Positions 7,002-13,278 of a stretch of 14,105 nucleotides of DNA are shown in pieces. The first letter of the stretch is position 1; each line of letters starts with the position of its first letter. The notes under the pieces were generated by a model. The model did no database searches. It had not been told where the DNA came from and worked only from the letters and a program-made list of their open reading frames with translations. The position numbers and the translations under genes are program-made. Source of the DNA: Clostridia bacterium (GTDB lineage: Bacteria > Bacillota_A > Clostridia > Oscillospirales > Acutalibacteraceae); NCBI GenBank assembly GCA_017549665.1, contig JAFYUD010000083.1:1-14105 (forward strand), written 5' to 3'.

Positions 7002-7899
7002 TGTTCTTACCTCCGGCCTTTATTTTTTTAGGTGCAACCTTTGACTTCCAGTAGGGGACAGCAAGGAAGAGTGCAACAACAACAGCTGTAAGCATCTTAA
7101 GATCGTTTGCGTTAAGACCCATACGGAGAACAGCAGTGATAACAACGTAGTAGATAATACCGCCGAATACAACGCTGAGAAGTCTGAGTGCGAAGTTCTT
7201 GAAAATCTTTCCGAACAGAACATCACCGATGATAACTGCAGCAAGGCCTATGACGATACCGCCTCGGCCCATGTTAACATCAGCAAAGCCCTGATACTGA
7301 ACAAGGAGAGCACCTGCAAGTGCTACGATACCGTTTGAAAGGATAAGGCCGATGATGATTCTTGTTTTAGTATTGATACCGTTTGCTCTTGCCATAGCCT
7401 GATTGCAGCCTGTAGCACGGATTGAATGACCCATTTCTGTGCCGAAGAACCAGTAAAGAACTGCAATAAGAATAACTGTTGCAATGGCAACTATGATGAT
7501 TGACTTATTGATAAATCTCAAAGAAACAAGAAGGTCGTATTTTGCAACACTGATTGTCTGGTTAGCCTTGTTGCCGAGAATACGAAGATTGATTGAATAA
7601 AGTGCAAGCTGTGTAAGGATACCTGACAGGATTGCGGGAATACCGAATGCTGTGTGAAGAATACCTGTTACAAGACCTGCAAGACAGCCTGAAAGGAATG
7701 AAATAATCATTGCAAGCCATACAGGCATACCGTTGATAACACACATAACAAGCACTGCGCCGCCTGTTGCGATTGAACCGTCAACGGTAAGGTCAGCAAC
7801 ATCAAGTACCTTGTATGTAAGATATACACCGATTGCCATAATGCCCCAGATTATACCCTGAGCAACGGCACCGGGAATTGATGATAAAAACGCTTCCAT
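6994..7899 (-). CDS. ABC transporter permease, BPD_transp_2 type
   Basis: 301-residue inner-membrane permease with about eight hydrophobic helices, starting with the segment PGAVAQGIIWGIMAIGVYLTY. The block ADLTVDGSIATGGAV (about 35-49) and HTAFGIPAILSGILTQLALY (about 82-101) are typical of permeases that pair with TrpX-family (ABC_sub_bind) binding proteins. Only one permease gene is present, so the membrane channel is probably a homodimer. GGAGGA lies just before the start codon at 7899. It follows the first binding-protein gene after 24 bp and overlaps the ATPase gene by 8 bp, so the three are co-transcribed. Confidence 0.9.
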   Translation of the reverse strand: MEAFLSSIPGAVAQGIIWGIMAIGVYLTYKVLDVADLTVDGSIATGGAVLVMCVINGMPVWLAMIISFLSGCLAGLVTGILHTAFGIPAILSGILTQLALYSINLRILGNKANQTISVAKYDLLVSLRFINKSIIIVAIATVILIAVLYWFFGTEMGHSIRATGCNQAMARANGINTKTRIIIGLILSNGIVALAGALLVQYQGFADVNMGRGGIVIGLAAVIIGDVLFGKIFKNFALRLLSVVFGGIIYYVVITAVLRMGLNANDLKMLTAVVVALFLAVPYWKSKVAPKKIKAGGKNNA

Positions 7900-7923
7900 T
7901 AGAAGTCCTCCGATAAAGTGGAT

Positions 7924-8940
7924 TTACTTTGCTTCAACAATCAGTTCTTCGTAATCAGCAGGAACAGTGATTCCGAATTTCTGACAATTTGCCGCAATAT
8001 ATTTTTTTGTGGGATTTGCTGAGTATTCGATCTGCATTTCAGCGGGATCTTTGCCGTTTACGAGAATGTCGTATGCCATTTCACCGGCCTTGTATCCGAT
8101 ATCATAGTAATTGACGGAAAGTGTTGCAACAGCACATACTGCAGCAGAGCCTTCATCTGCTGTGATAACAGGTGTTTCTGAAAAAGCTGCAATTTCGTCT
8201 ATTGTTGCAGTTGCGGAAACGAGAGTGTTGTCTGCAGGGATGTAAAGAGCATCATTTTCTGAGCATGCCTTTGTTACAACTGCTGCGACTTCATTTGAGT
8301 CTGCAACTGTGTAGACATTATATGCAATGCTGAGCTTGTCAAATTCTGCTGAAATCATTTCAACCTGATATTTGGAATTAGGCTCAGAAGAACAGTAAAC
8401 GATACCGACACTTTCTGCTTCAGGAAGAAGCTCGCTGAACATAGCTGCCTGAGTGGGGATAGGCATAAGGTCTGAAGCACCTGTTACATTGATACCTGTA
8501 CAGCCATTCCATTCATCTGCTTCAAGCGCAGTAGCAAAGTCTGTGATTGATGTTGCTACGATGGGTATATCTGCAGTTGCTGAGATTGCAGTCTGAAGAG
8601 CAGATGTTGTGTTGGTCATGATAAGATCAACTTTGCTTGAAACAAACTGATTGATGATAGTTGAACATGTTGATGAATCACCTGCGGCATTCTGAATGTC
8701 AAATTCAACATTATCACCGAGTTTCTCTCTGAGAGCATCTGTAAAGCCCTTGGCTGAGTCGTCAATGGCATTATGCTGAACAAGCTGGCAGATGCCGATA
8801 GTGTATACTTTACCTGTTACAGCTTCTGCACCGGATGATGATTCTTCGTTTACGGGTGTGGTTGTACATCCTGCGAAAATACATGCTATCATTGAAAATG
8901 CAAAAATCAAGCTGAGAATACTTCTGACTTTTTTTGACAT
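7924..8940 (-). CDS. ABC substrate-binding lipoprotein 1 (TrpX-like, ABC_sub_bind family)
   Basis: 338-residue periplasmic-type binding protein anchored as a lipoprotein: signal peptide with lipobox IFAGC and C25 as anchor, then a Ser/Glu-rich linker, then two lobes. The mature part begins YTIGICQLVQHNAIDD and contains DIPIVATSITDFATALE and GEMAYDILVNGKDPAEM near the end, features of the PF04392 family that includes pneumococcal TrpX and the tyrosine-binding CD0873 of Clostridioides difficile. Substrate is therefore likely an aromatic amino acid but is not proven. Start supported by AAGGAGG upstream. It leads an operon with permease and ATPase from its own promoter. It is roughly 60% identical by eye to the next-door binding protein. 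Confidence 0.9.
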   Translation of the reverse strand: MSKKVRSILSLIFAFSMIACIFAGCTTTPVNEESSSGAEAVTGKVYTIGICQLVQHNAIDDSAKGFTDALREKLGDNVEFDIQNAAGDSSTCSTIINQFVSSKVDLIMTNTTSALQTAISATADIPIVATSITDFATALEADEWNGCTGINVTGASDLMPIPTQAAMFSELLPEAESVGIVYCSSEPNSKYQVEMISAEFDKLSIAYNVYTVADSNEVAAVVTKACSENDALYIPADNTLVSATATIDEIAAFSETPVITADEGSAAVCAVATLSVNYYDIGYKAGEMAYDILVNGKDPAEMQIEYSANPTKKYIAANCQKFGITVPADYEELIVEAK

Positions 8941-8976
8941 CTGAAAATCCTCCTTATATAATAATATAACTATTAG

Positions 8977-9005
8977 ATTATACCTTTACGGGATGTGGAT
9001 GTCAA
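8977..9005 (-). promoter_or_regulatory. Promoter of the binding protein 1-permease-ATPase operon
   Basis: On the minus strand TTGACA (9000-9005) and TATAAT (8977-8982) with a 17-bp spacer: a consensus promoter. Predicted start near 8970, leader about 30 nt. It shows that the three transporter genes need not depend on the upstream binding-protein gene. Confidence 0.85.
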
Positions 9006-9020
9006 TAGTTATTTTTTCAA

Positions 9021-9051
9021 GAAAACAGCGGCAGTAGAGATCTGCCGCTGT
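9021..9051 (-). terminator. Terminator of the second binding-protein gene
   Basis: A GC-rich perfect 10-bp stem (9025-9034 with 9042-9051) with a 7-nt loop, 14 bp after the stop codon on the minus strand and followed there by TTTTC. The U tract is short, so some read-through into the transporter operon is possible. Confidence 0.75.
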
Positions 9052-9065
9052 GTGTGAGTCAATTA

Positions 9066-10079
9066 TTATTCAGCATCCATTACGATTGCTTCGTATGTAT
9101 CGGGTACTGTGATTTCAAGTGCTGTACAACGGTCTGCAACGTACTTGTTTGTAAGCTCTGTTGCGTACTGGATATCCATTTCAGCGGGATCCTTGCCGTT
9201 TACGAGAATGTCGTATGCCATTTCGCCTGCTGCGTAGCCGATGCTGTAGTAGCTGATTGAAAGTGTTGCGATACCGCAGCCCTTACAGATACCTTCTTCA
9301 CCTGCGATAACGGGGATGCCTGCAGGAGCAGCAATTTCATCAACTGCTGATGTTGCAGATGCGATTGTGTTATCAGTGGGAATGTAGATAACATCAACCT
9401 CTGAGCAAGCCTGAGTTACAACAGAAGAAATTTCATTTGTGTCAGCAACAGTGTAGATCTTTGAATCAAGACCGAGTGTTGTAAGCTCTGCTGTGATAAC
9501 ATCAGCCTGGTACTTTGAGTTAGCTTCTGCTGAACAGTAGAGAATACCTACTGTCTTTGCAGCGGGAACGAGTTCCTTAATCATTTCAGCCTGTTCCTTG
9601 AGAGGAGCAAGGTCTGCAGTACCTGTAACGTTTGTACCTGTCTTGCCTGTCCAGTCTGTGATTTCAAGAGCTGTAGCAAAGTCAGTGATTGATGTAGCAA
9701 CGATGGGTATATCTGCAGTTGCAGCCATAGCTGACTGAAGAGCAGGAGTAGCATTAGCCATGATAAGGTCAACATTGTCAGCAACAAACTGATTGTTGAT
9801 TGTAGCACATGTGGGAGCGTCGCCTGCAGCATTCTGAAGGTCAAACTTTACGTTGTCACCGAGCTTAGCCTTGAGAGCGTCCATGAAGCCGTTTGTAGCA
9901 GCGTCAAGAGCGTCATGCTGTACGAGCTGGCAGATACCTACAGTGTAAACCTTACCTGCATCAGCAGCATCTGATGATGTTTCTTCTGTTGTGTTTGTGT
10001 TTGTGCATCCTGCGAAGAGACAAGCTGTCATAGCGATTGCAAGAACAGCACAAAGGATTTTTCTGAGTTTCTTTGACAT
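9066..10079 (-). CDS. ABC substrate-binding lipoprotein 2 (tandem paralogue, TrpX-like)
   Basis: 337-residue lipoprotein closely matching its neighbour in length and layout: lipobox LFAGC with anchor C25, linker rich in Thr/Ser/Asp, and the same landmarks (VGICQLVQHDALDA, DIPIVATSITDFATALE, GEMAYDILVNGKDPAEM). I chose the start at 10079 (MSKKLRK). AAGGAAG abuts an in-frame ATG nine bases upstream but is well placed for this one, and the paralogue begins MSKKVRS at the same point. The long upstream in-frame extension to 10178 crosses the promoter and is not real. It has its own promoter and terminator, hence is a separately controlled second receptor that could feed the same permease (inference). 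Ligand is probably related to but different from that of binding protein 1. Confidence 0.9.
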   Translation of the reverse strand: MSKKLRKILCAVLAIAMTACLFAGCTNTNTTEETSSDAADAGKVYTVGICQLVQHDALDAATNGFMDALKAKLGDNVKFDLQNAAGDAPTCATINNQFVADNVDLIMANATPALQSAMAATADIPIVATSITDFATALEITDWTGKTGTNVTGTADLAPLKEQAEMIKELVPAAKTVGILYCSAEANSKYQADVITAELTTLGLDSKIYTVADTNEISSVVTQACSEVDVIYIPTDNTIASATSAVDEIAAPAGIPVIAGEEGICKGCGIATLSISYYSIGYAAGEMAYDILVNGKDPAEMDIQYATELTNKYVADRCTALEITVPDTYEAIVMDAE

Positions 10080-10107
10080 GGTTTTCATCTTCCTTAACTT
10101 TTTATTT

Positions 10108-10132
10108 TTCTTCACCGCTATATAGTGAAGAA
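10108..10132 (-). promoter_or_regulatory. Hairpin in the 5' leader of binding protein 2
   Basis: An 8-bp perfect stem (10108-10115 with 10125-10132) with a 9-nt loop, starting about 10 nt after the predicted transcription start and well before the ribosome binding site. It has no U tract on the minus strand, where it is followed by an A-rich stretch, so it looks like a stabilising 5' hairpin rather than an attenuator. The role is not known. Confidence 0.45.
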
Positions 10133-10149
10133 GTGTAAAACCAAGGTTA

Positions 10150-10178
10150 ATTATATACCCACAATTGTGAGATGTCAA
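10150..10178 (-). promoter_or_regulatory. Promoter of the second binding-protein gene
   Basis: On the minus strand TTGACA (10173-10178) and TATAAT (10150-10155) with a 17-bp spacer. The spacer contains the perfect 10-bp palindrome CACAATTGTG (10160-10169), a possible operator. Predicted start near 10143, leader about 64 nt. Confidence 0.85.
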
Positions 10179-10201
10179 GTGTTTTTTTAAATTTATTTTT
10201 T

Positions 10202-10582
10202 TTATTCGAAACAGATCTTGTTTTTTATTGCTTCAAGCATGATTTTGGCACTGGAAGCATTTGTTGCAAGGGGGATTTTCTGTACATCACAAAGTCTTAA
10301 CAGTGCTGAAACATCAGGCTCATGAGGCTGTGCAGTAAGGGGATCACGAAGGAAAAGAACAAGATCCATGTTGCCGTCAGCAAGCATTGCGCCTATCTGC
10401 TGGTCACCGCCAAGGGGACCGCTTTTCATTCTGTGAATTGAAAGACCTGTTTCACCCATGATAAGTGTGCCTGTAGTACCTGTTGCATAAAGCTCATTGC
10501 CGTCAAGGACATCCTTGTATTCCTTAGCAAGCTCAATAATTTCATTTTTCTTTTTGTCGTGTGCGATTAAAGCGATTTTCAT
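10202..10582 (-). CDS. mgsA: Methylglyoxal synthase
   Basis: 126-residue cytoplasmic enzyme that converts dihydroxyacetone phosphate to methylglyoxal and phosphate, a bypass that relieves sugar-phosphate build-up. Landmarks are all present: IAHDKKK (H8, D9), the phosphate-binding ATGTTGT stretch (33-39), [12 protein letters not shown] with catalytic D60, and [14 protein letters not shown] with D80, H87 and D90. The length is close to that of known bacterial enzymes, which are about 120-150 residues. I chose ATG at 10582; a TTG three codons earlier (10591) directly abuts the GGAGG at 10592-10596 and leaves no spacing, while the ATG has 9 nt. Single gene, divergent from rsmE. No hairpin terminator is evident after the stop, only an AT-rich stretch. 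Confidence 0.95.
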   Translation of the reverse strand: MKIALIAHDKKKNEIIELAKEYKDVLDGNELYATGTTGTLIMGETGLSIHRMKSGPLGGDQQIGAMLADGNMDLVLFLRDPLTAQPHEPDVSALLRLCDVQKIPLATNASSAKIMLEAIKNKICFE

Positions 10583-10603
10583 AATTATCAACCTCCGTAT
10601 ATT

Positions 10604-10633
10604 ATGATAACATATATAATTTATTATTGTAAA
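10604..10633 (-). promoter_or_regulatory. Probable promoter of mgsA
   Basis: On the minus strand TTTACA (10628-10633) and TATCAT (10604-10609), 18 bp apart. The match is moderate. Its -35 box overlaps that of the divergent rsmE promoter on the other strand. Confidence 0.5.
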
Positions 10634-10655
10634 GAGGGAAATTGTCTGTTATAAT
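10627..10655 (+). promoter_or_regulatory. Promoter of the rsmE operon
   Basis: TTGTAA at 10627-10632 and TATAAT at 10650-10655 with a 17-bp spacer. Predicted start is near 10662, which leaves a very short leader (about 12 nt) before the ATG at 10674. Confidence 0.65.
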
Positions 10656-10673
10656 ATTGCCGAGGTGTCGCAG

Positions 10674-11423
10674 ATGTATAATTTTTTTGCTTCGGAAAAC
10701 AGCAGACAGGATAACTGCTATTATATAACAGGTACAGATTATAATCATATTTCAAATGTACTGCGTATGCAGACGGGGGATGAATTTCTTGTCAGTGACA
10801 ACGGTCAGAGCCATCTCTGCCGTATTGAAAGCATCAGCGGTGAAATGGTCGTTGCAGAGATAATTGAAGAAAATTATCAGAATACAGAGCTTCCCGTGAG
10901 GATTTATCTTTTTCAGGGACTTCCCAAAAGTGACAAAATGGAGCTTATAATACAGAAAACCGTTGAGCTTGGTGTCAGTGATATAATTCCCGTTGAAATG
11001 AGCCGTTGCGTGGTGAGCCTTGATGATAAAAAGAAAAAGAGCAAGGTCAGCCGCTGGCAGTCTATTGCCGAAAGCGCCGCAAAACAGAGTAAACGCAATA
11101 TTATTCCCGAAATTCACGATGTAATGACATATAAAAATGCACTCAATACGGCAAAAGAGCTTGATCTTATCCTTGTGCCTTATGAAAGTGAAAACGGAAT
11201 GGTTTCCACAAAAGAGGCTTTGTCAAAGCTGAAAAACGGTATGAGTGTGGGTATTTTTATCGGTCCCGAGGGCGGCTTTGATGAAAAAGAAATCGCACTT
11301 GCAAAAGAAAATCAGGGTGAAGTTGTGTCTCTCGGCAAACGAATCCTGCGTACAGAAACTGCGGCAATCACTGCAGTGGGAGCGTGCATGCTTTATACCG
11401 AAATGATGAATGGTGACGAATAA
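10674..11423 (+). CDS. rsmE: 16S rRNA (uracil-1498-N3)-methyltransferase RsmE
   Basis: 249-residue SPOUT-class enzyme that methylates U1498 of 16S rRNA using S-adenosylmethionine. An N-terminal PUA-like RNA-binding part (MYNFFA to about 70) precedes the SPOUT domain. That domain has GLPKSDKMELIIQKTVELGV (82-101), RWQSIAESAAKQSKR (127-141), the SAM-binding knot FIGPEGGFDEKEI (195-207) and LGKRILRTETAA (220-231). I chose ATG 10674 because CGAGG (10661-10665) overlaps the alternative GTG at 10665 but is 8 nt from this ATG, and the family starts near this point. The stop overlaps the next start by one base (TAATG), so it is coupled to the downstream methyltransferase. Confidence 0.95.
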   Translation: MYNFFASENSRQDNCYYITGTDYNHISNVLRMQTGDEFLVSDNGQSHLCRIESISGEMVVAEIIEENYQNTELPVRIYLFQGLPKSDKMELIIQKTVELGVSDIIPVEMSRCVVSLDDKKKKSKVSRWQSIAESAAKQSKRNIIPEIHDVMTYKNALNTAKELDLILVPYESENGMVSTKEALSKLKNGMSVGIFIGPEGGFDEKEIALAKENQGEVVSLGKRILRTETAAITAVGACMLYTEMMNGDE

Positions 11424-12778
11424 TGAAAGAATTACCGCTTGAATTTGCCGAAAGAATGAAAAAGCTTCTGGGCAATGAATATGATGATTTTGTATCAGCG
11501 CTGAATGCTGAGCCTGTAAAGGGATTCCGTGTCAATACGGACAAAATCAGTCTTGACGATTTCAGTAAAATTAATGTTTTCGGAAACGAAAAAATCCCGT
11601 ATGTTGAAAACGGATTTTATCTTGACTATGAGAAAGCAGGCAATCACCCGTATCATCACGCAGGTATGATTTATATTCAGGAGCCGGCGGCAATGGCACC
11701 TGCAGAGTGTCTTGAAATTGAGCCTGACTGGAAAATACTTGACATGTGTGCCGCACCCGGCGGAAAAAGCACTCAGCTGAAAAATAAGCTTGGTGAAGAC
11801 GGCGTACTTGTTTCAAATGAAATCATTTCTTCCCGATGCCGTATCCTGACAGGTAATGTGGAGCGTCTCGGTCTGCGAAATACTGTCACAACCTGCATGG
11901 ATACAAAAAAGCTTGCAAGGACATTTCCAGATACATTTGATATGATAATGGTGGATGCGCCCTGCTCAGGTGAGGGTATGTTCAGAAAAGAAGAAATTGC
12001 AATTGATGAGTGGAGTCAGGATAATGTTGACAAATGTGCTGTGCGTCAGGCAGAAATTCTTGAAAATGCCGCAGCAGCGCTGAAAAGCGGCGGATATATT
12101 GTATATTCCACATGCACTTTTTCGCTTGAAGAGAATGAAATGATGATTGATTCCTTTCTTAAAGCTCATCCCGAATTTGAAATTGTCCCCGTAACTGACA
12201 GAGTTATGAAAAACAGTGCTGACGGTGTATTCTTTGACGGCTGTGAATGTGAAAATATTCATTATGCACGCAGATTCTATCCCCATAAAAACAGGGGAGA
12301 AGGACAGTTTGCCGCAGTGCTTCACAATACAGATGAAGCTTATGATTTTACATACAAAAATCCTAAATCAAATGTAAAAATTGATCCGTCTGTTTTTGCG
12401 TTTCTTGATGATGTGCTTGTTTCGTATGATAAATCGCACGTCAATATGTATAATTCAAATCCCGTATATTTCACGCCTGATTTTTCTGTCGAAAAGGGTA
12501 CTGCATTCAGCTGTGGAGTGACAATAGGTGAGATAAAGAAAAGCCATATTCAGCCTCATCATCAGTTTTTCATGGCTATGGGAAATGACTTCAGAAGAAA
12601 AATAAATTTCTCTGCAGACAGTGAGAATCTGAAGAAATATCTTCACGGAGAAGAAATTGAAGCTGAGTGTGAAAACGGATGGGCAGTTGTGACAGTTGAC
12701 GGATGCACCGTCGGCGGCGCAAAGGTCAGTGGGGGCAGAGCAAAGAATCATTATCCCAAGGGACTCAGGAGTAAATAA
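11423..12778 (+). CDS. RsmB/NOP-family rRNA (cytosine-C5) methyltransferase, RsmF-like
   Basis: 451-residue class I SAM methyltransferase that makes 5-methylcytosine in rRNA. After a short N-terminal region come motif I MCAAPGGKSTQLKNKL (108-123), NEIISSRCRILTGNVERLG (132-150), motif IV DAPCSGEGMFRKE with C181, and motif VI YSTCTFSLEENE with the nucleophile C231. The GEGMFR form and the C-terminal extension ending in a KVSGGRAKNHYPKGLR segment match the RsmF/YebU-like branch, which modifies C residues near 1400-1407 of 16S rRNA in other bacteria; the exact site here is not shown. Coupled to rsmE by TAATG overlap. Its stop codon lies within the first hairpin of the downstream array; no standard terminator follows. 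Confidence 0.9.
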   Translation: MKELPLEFAERMKKLLGNEYDDFVSALNAEPVKGFRVNTDKISLDDFSKINVFGNEKIPYVENGFYLDYEKAGNHPYHHAGMIYIQEPAAMAPAECLEIEPDWKILDMCAAPGGKSTQLKNKLGEDGVLVSNEIISSRCRILTGNVERLGLRNTVTTCMDTKKLARTFPDTFDMIMVDAPCSGEGMFRKEEIAIDEWSQDNVDKCAVRQAEILENAAAALKSGGYIVYSTCTFSLEENEMMIDSFLKAHPEFEIVPVTDRVMKNSADGVFFDGCECENIHYARRFYPHKNRGEGQFAAVLHNTDEAYDFTYKNPKSNVKIDPSVFAFLDDVLVSYDKSHVNMYNSNPVYFTPDFSVEKGTAFSCGVTIGEIKKSHIQPHHQFFMAMGNDFRRKINFSADSENLKKYLHGEEIEAECENGWAVVTVDGCTVGGAKVSGGRAKNHYPKGLRSK

Positions 12779-12898
12779 TAATTCAGCTGTGCTGAATTAT
12801 TGTAGTGATATTCGCACCGATGGTGCGAGTGATATATTCATCTTCGATGAATGTGATATATTTGCTTTGCAAATGTGATATTTTTGCCTGCGGCAAAA
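12777..12898. repeat. Array of five short hairpins, four of them preceded by the linker GTGATAT
   Basis: Five perfect inverted repeats with 3-nt loops follow each other: 12777-12801 (11-bp stem, loop TGT), 12812-12828 (7 bp, GAT), 12836-12852 (7 bp, TTC), 12860-12874 (6 bp, TTT) and 12882-12898 (7 bp, TGC). The identical heptamer GTGATAT precedes hairpins 2-5 (12805, 12829, 12853, 12875), and GTG follows the last (12899). The period is 24, 24, 22 and 24 bp, the 22 being due to the 6-bp stem. Stem sequences all differ, but pairing is kept. No coding region spans it credibly, and no U tract follows. Confidence 0.9.
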
Positions 12899-12901
12899 GT
12901 G

Positions 12902-12951
12902 TCGGAAGGGTCTTTGCCCCTTACCCGTTATAACTCAACGCCTAAGGCGTT
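12902..12951. repeat. Tail of the hairpin array with a sixth 3-nt-loop hairpin
   Basis: A weak hairpin AAGGG/CCCTT (12906-12910 with 12918-12922) is followed by a perfect 6-bp stem AACGCC/GGCGTT with loop TAA (12937-12951). The latter has the same short-loop form as the array upstream but lacks the GTGATAT linker. Confidence 0.6.
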
Positions 12952-12956
12952 CCTAC

Positions 12957-12991
12957 ATTACTAATTACTCATTACTAATTTTTCATTAAAC
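12957..12991. repeat. Heptamer tandem repeat (ATTACTA-type)
   Basis: Five consecutive 7-bp units: ATTACTA, ATTACTC, ATTACTA, ATTTTTC, ATTAAAC. The first three are near identical; the last two are degenerate. Non-coding and AT-rich. Confidence 0.7.
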
Positions 12992-13006
12992 GATAATTTA
13001 TCCGAC

Positions 13007-13038
13007 AGAGTGTGTGAGGTTTTTTCAGCACACACTCT
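13007..13038. repeat. Long inverted repeat, 10-bp stem with 12-nt loop
   Basis: AGAGTGTGTG (13007-13016) pairs perfectly with CACACACTCT (13029-13038) around a T-rich loop. No U tract follows on either side, so it is not a standard terminator, although it could still stop transcripts from the plus-strand methyltransferase operon, for which nothing better is seen. Confidence 0.65.
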
Positions 13039-13062
13039 TACATTATTACACTCTTACATTAT
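13032..13062. repeat. Direct repeat, two 15-bp copies
   Basis: ACACTCTTACATTAT occurs at 13032-13046 and again at 13048-13062, a 16-bp period. The first copy overlaps the right arm of the preceding hairpin. Confidence 0.8.
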
Positions 13063-13076
13063 ATCAATATATAAGT

Positions 13077-13143
13077 GTTGTTGATACGTTGTTGTTACGT
13101 TGTTGATACGTTGTTGATTTATTGTTGGATCTGCTGTTGATGA
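13077..13143. repeat. 11-bp tandem repeat (GTTGTTGATAC type)
   Basis: Four units in register, GTTGTTGATAC, GTTGTTGTTAC, GTTGTTGATAC and GTTGTTGATTT (13077-13120), followed by one or two decayed units (13121-13143). The period of 11 bp is about one helical turn, so a bound protein would see the motif repeatedly on one face. Two further related words, ACTGTTGATTTT and ACTGTTGAAAAA, lie in tandem at 13188-13211. The rest of 13144-13223 shows nothing else I can name. Confidence 0.8.
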
Positions 13144-13223
13144 GAGTCTGAAAACGGCTGTTCTGCGTGGTTTTACGGTATTTTTATACTGTTGATTTTA
13201 CTGTTGAAAAAAGTTCAGAAAAA

Positions 13224-13257
13224 CAAAAAGACAGCCCCCGTAAGGGCTGACTTTTTG
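13224..13257 (-). terminator. Terminator of the aldolase-fragment gene
   Basis: Stem of C plus five A and G (13224-13230) with 13251-13257, one A-A mismatch, then CAGCCC (13232-13237) with GGGCTG (13244-13249), loop CCGTAA. On the minus strand the right arm ends in a run of five T, the form of a Rho-independent terminator, about 20 bp after the stop codon at 13279. Confidence 0.8.
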
Positions 13258-13278
13258 TCTTTGTGACTATGTAGGAGA

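Noticed and set aside
10080..10178. N-terminal extension of the second binding protein
   Set aside because: It would read through the consensus promoter and leader hairpin and place residues before a perfect lipoprotein signal peptide; the paralogue starts at the inner Met.
10583..10591. TTG start for mgsA three codons upstream
   Set aside because: The GGAGG directly abuts the TTG and leaves no spacing, whereas ATG 10582 has 9 nt and matches the family start.
12696..12878. 60-codon plus-strand frame crossing the methyltransferase end and the hairpin array
   Set aside because: It starts inside the methyltransferase gene in another frame and ends in the hairpins; no ribosome binding site.
12777..12898. 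CRISPR array
   Set aside because: The repeat is only 7 bp, the variable parts are palindromes rather than spacers, and no cas genes are in the window.
12900..13007. Small mobile element bounded by 7-bp inverted ends TGTCGGA/TCCGACA
   Set aside because: Seven-base inverted pairs are expected by chance in a 500-bp region; no target duplication or second copy is visible.
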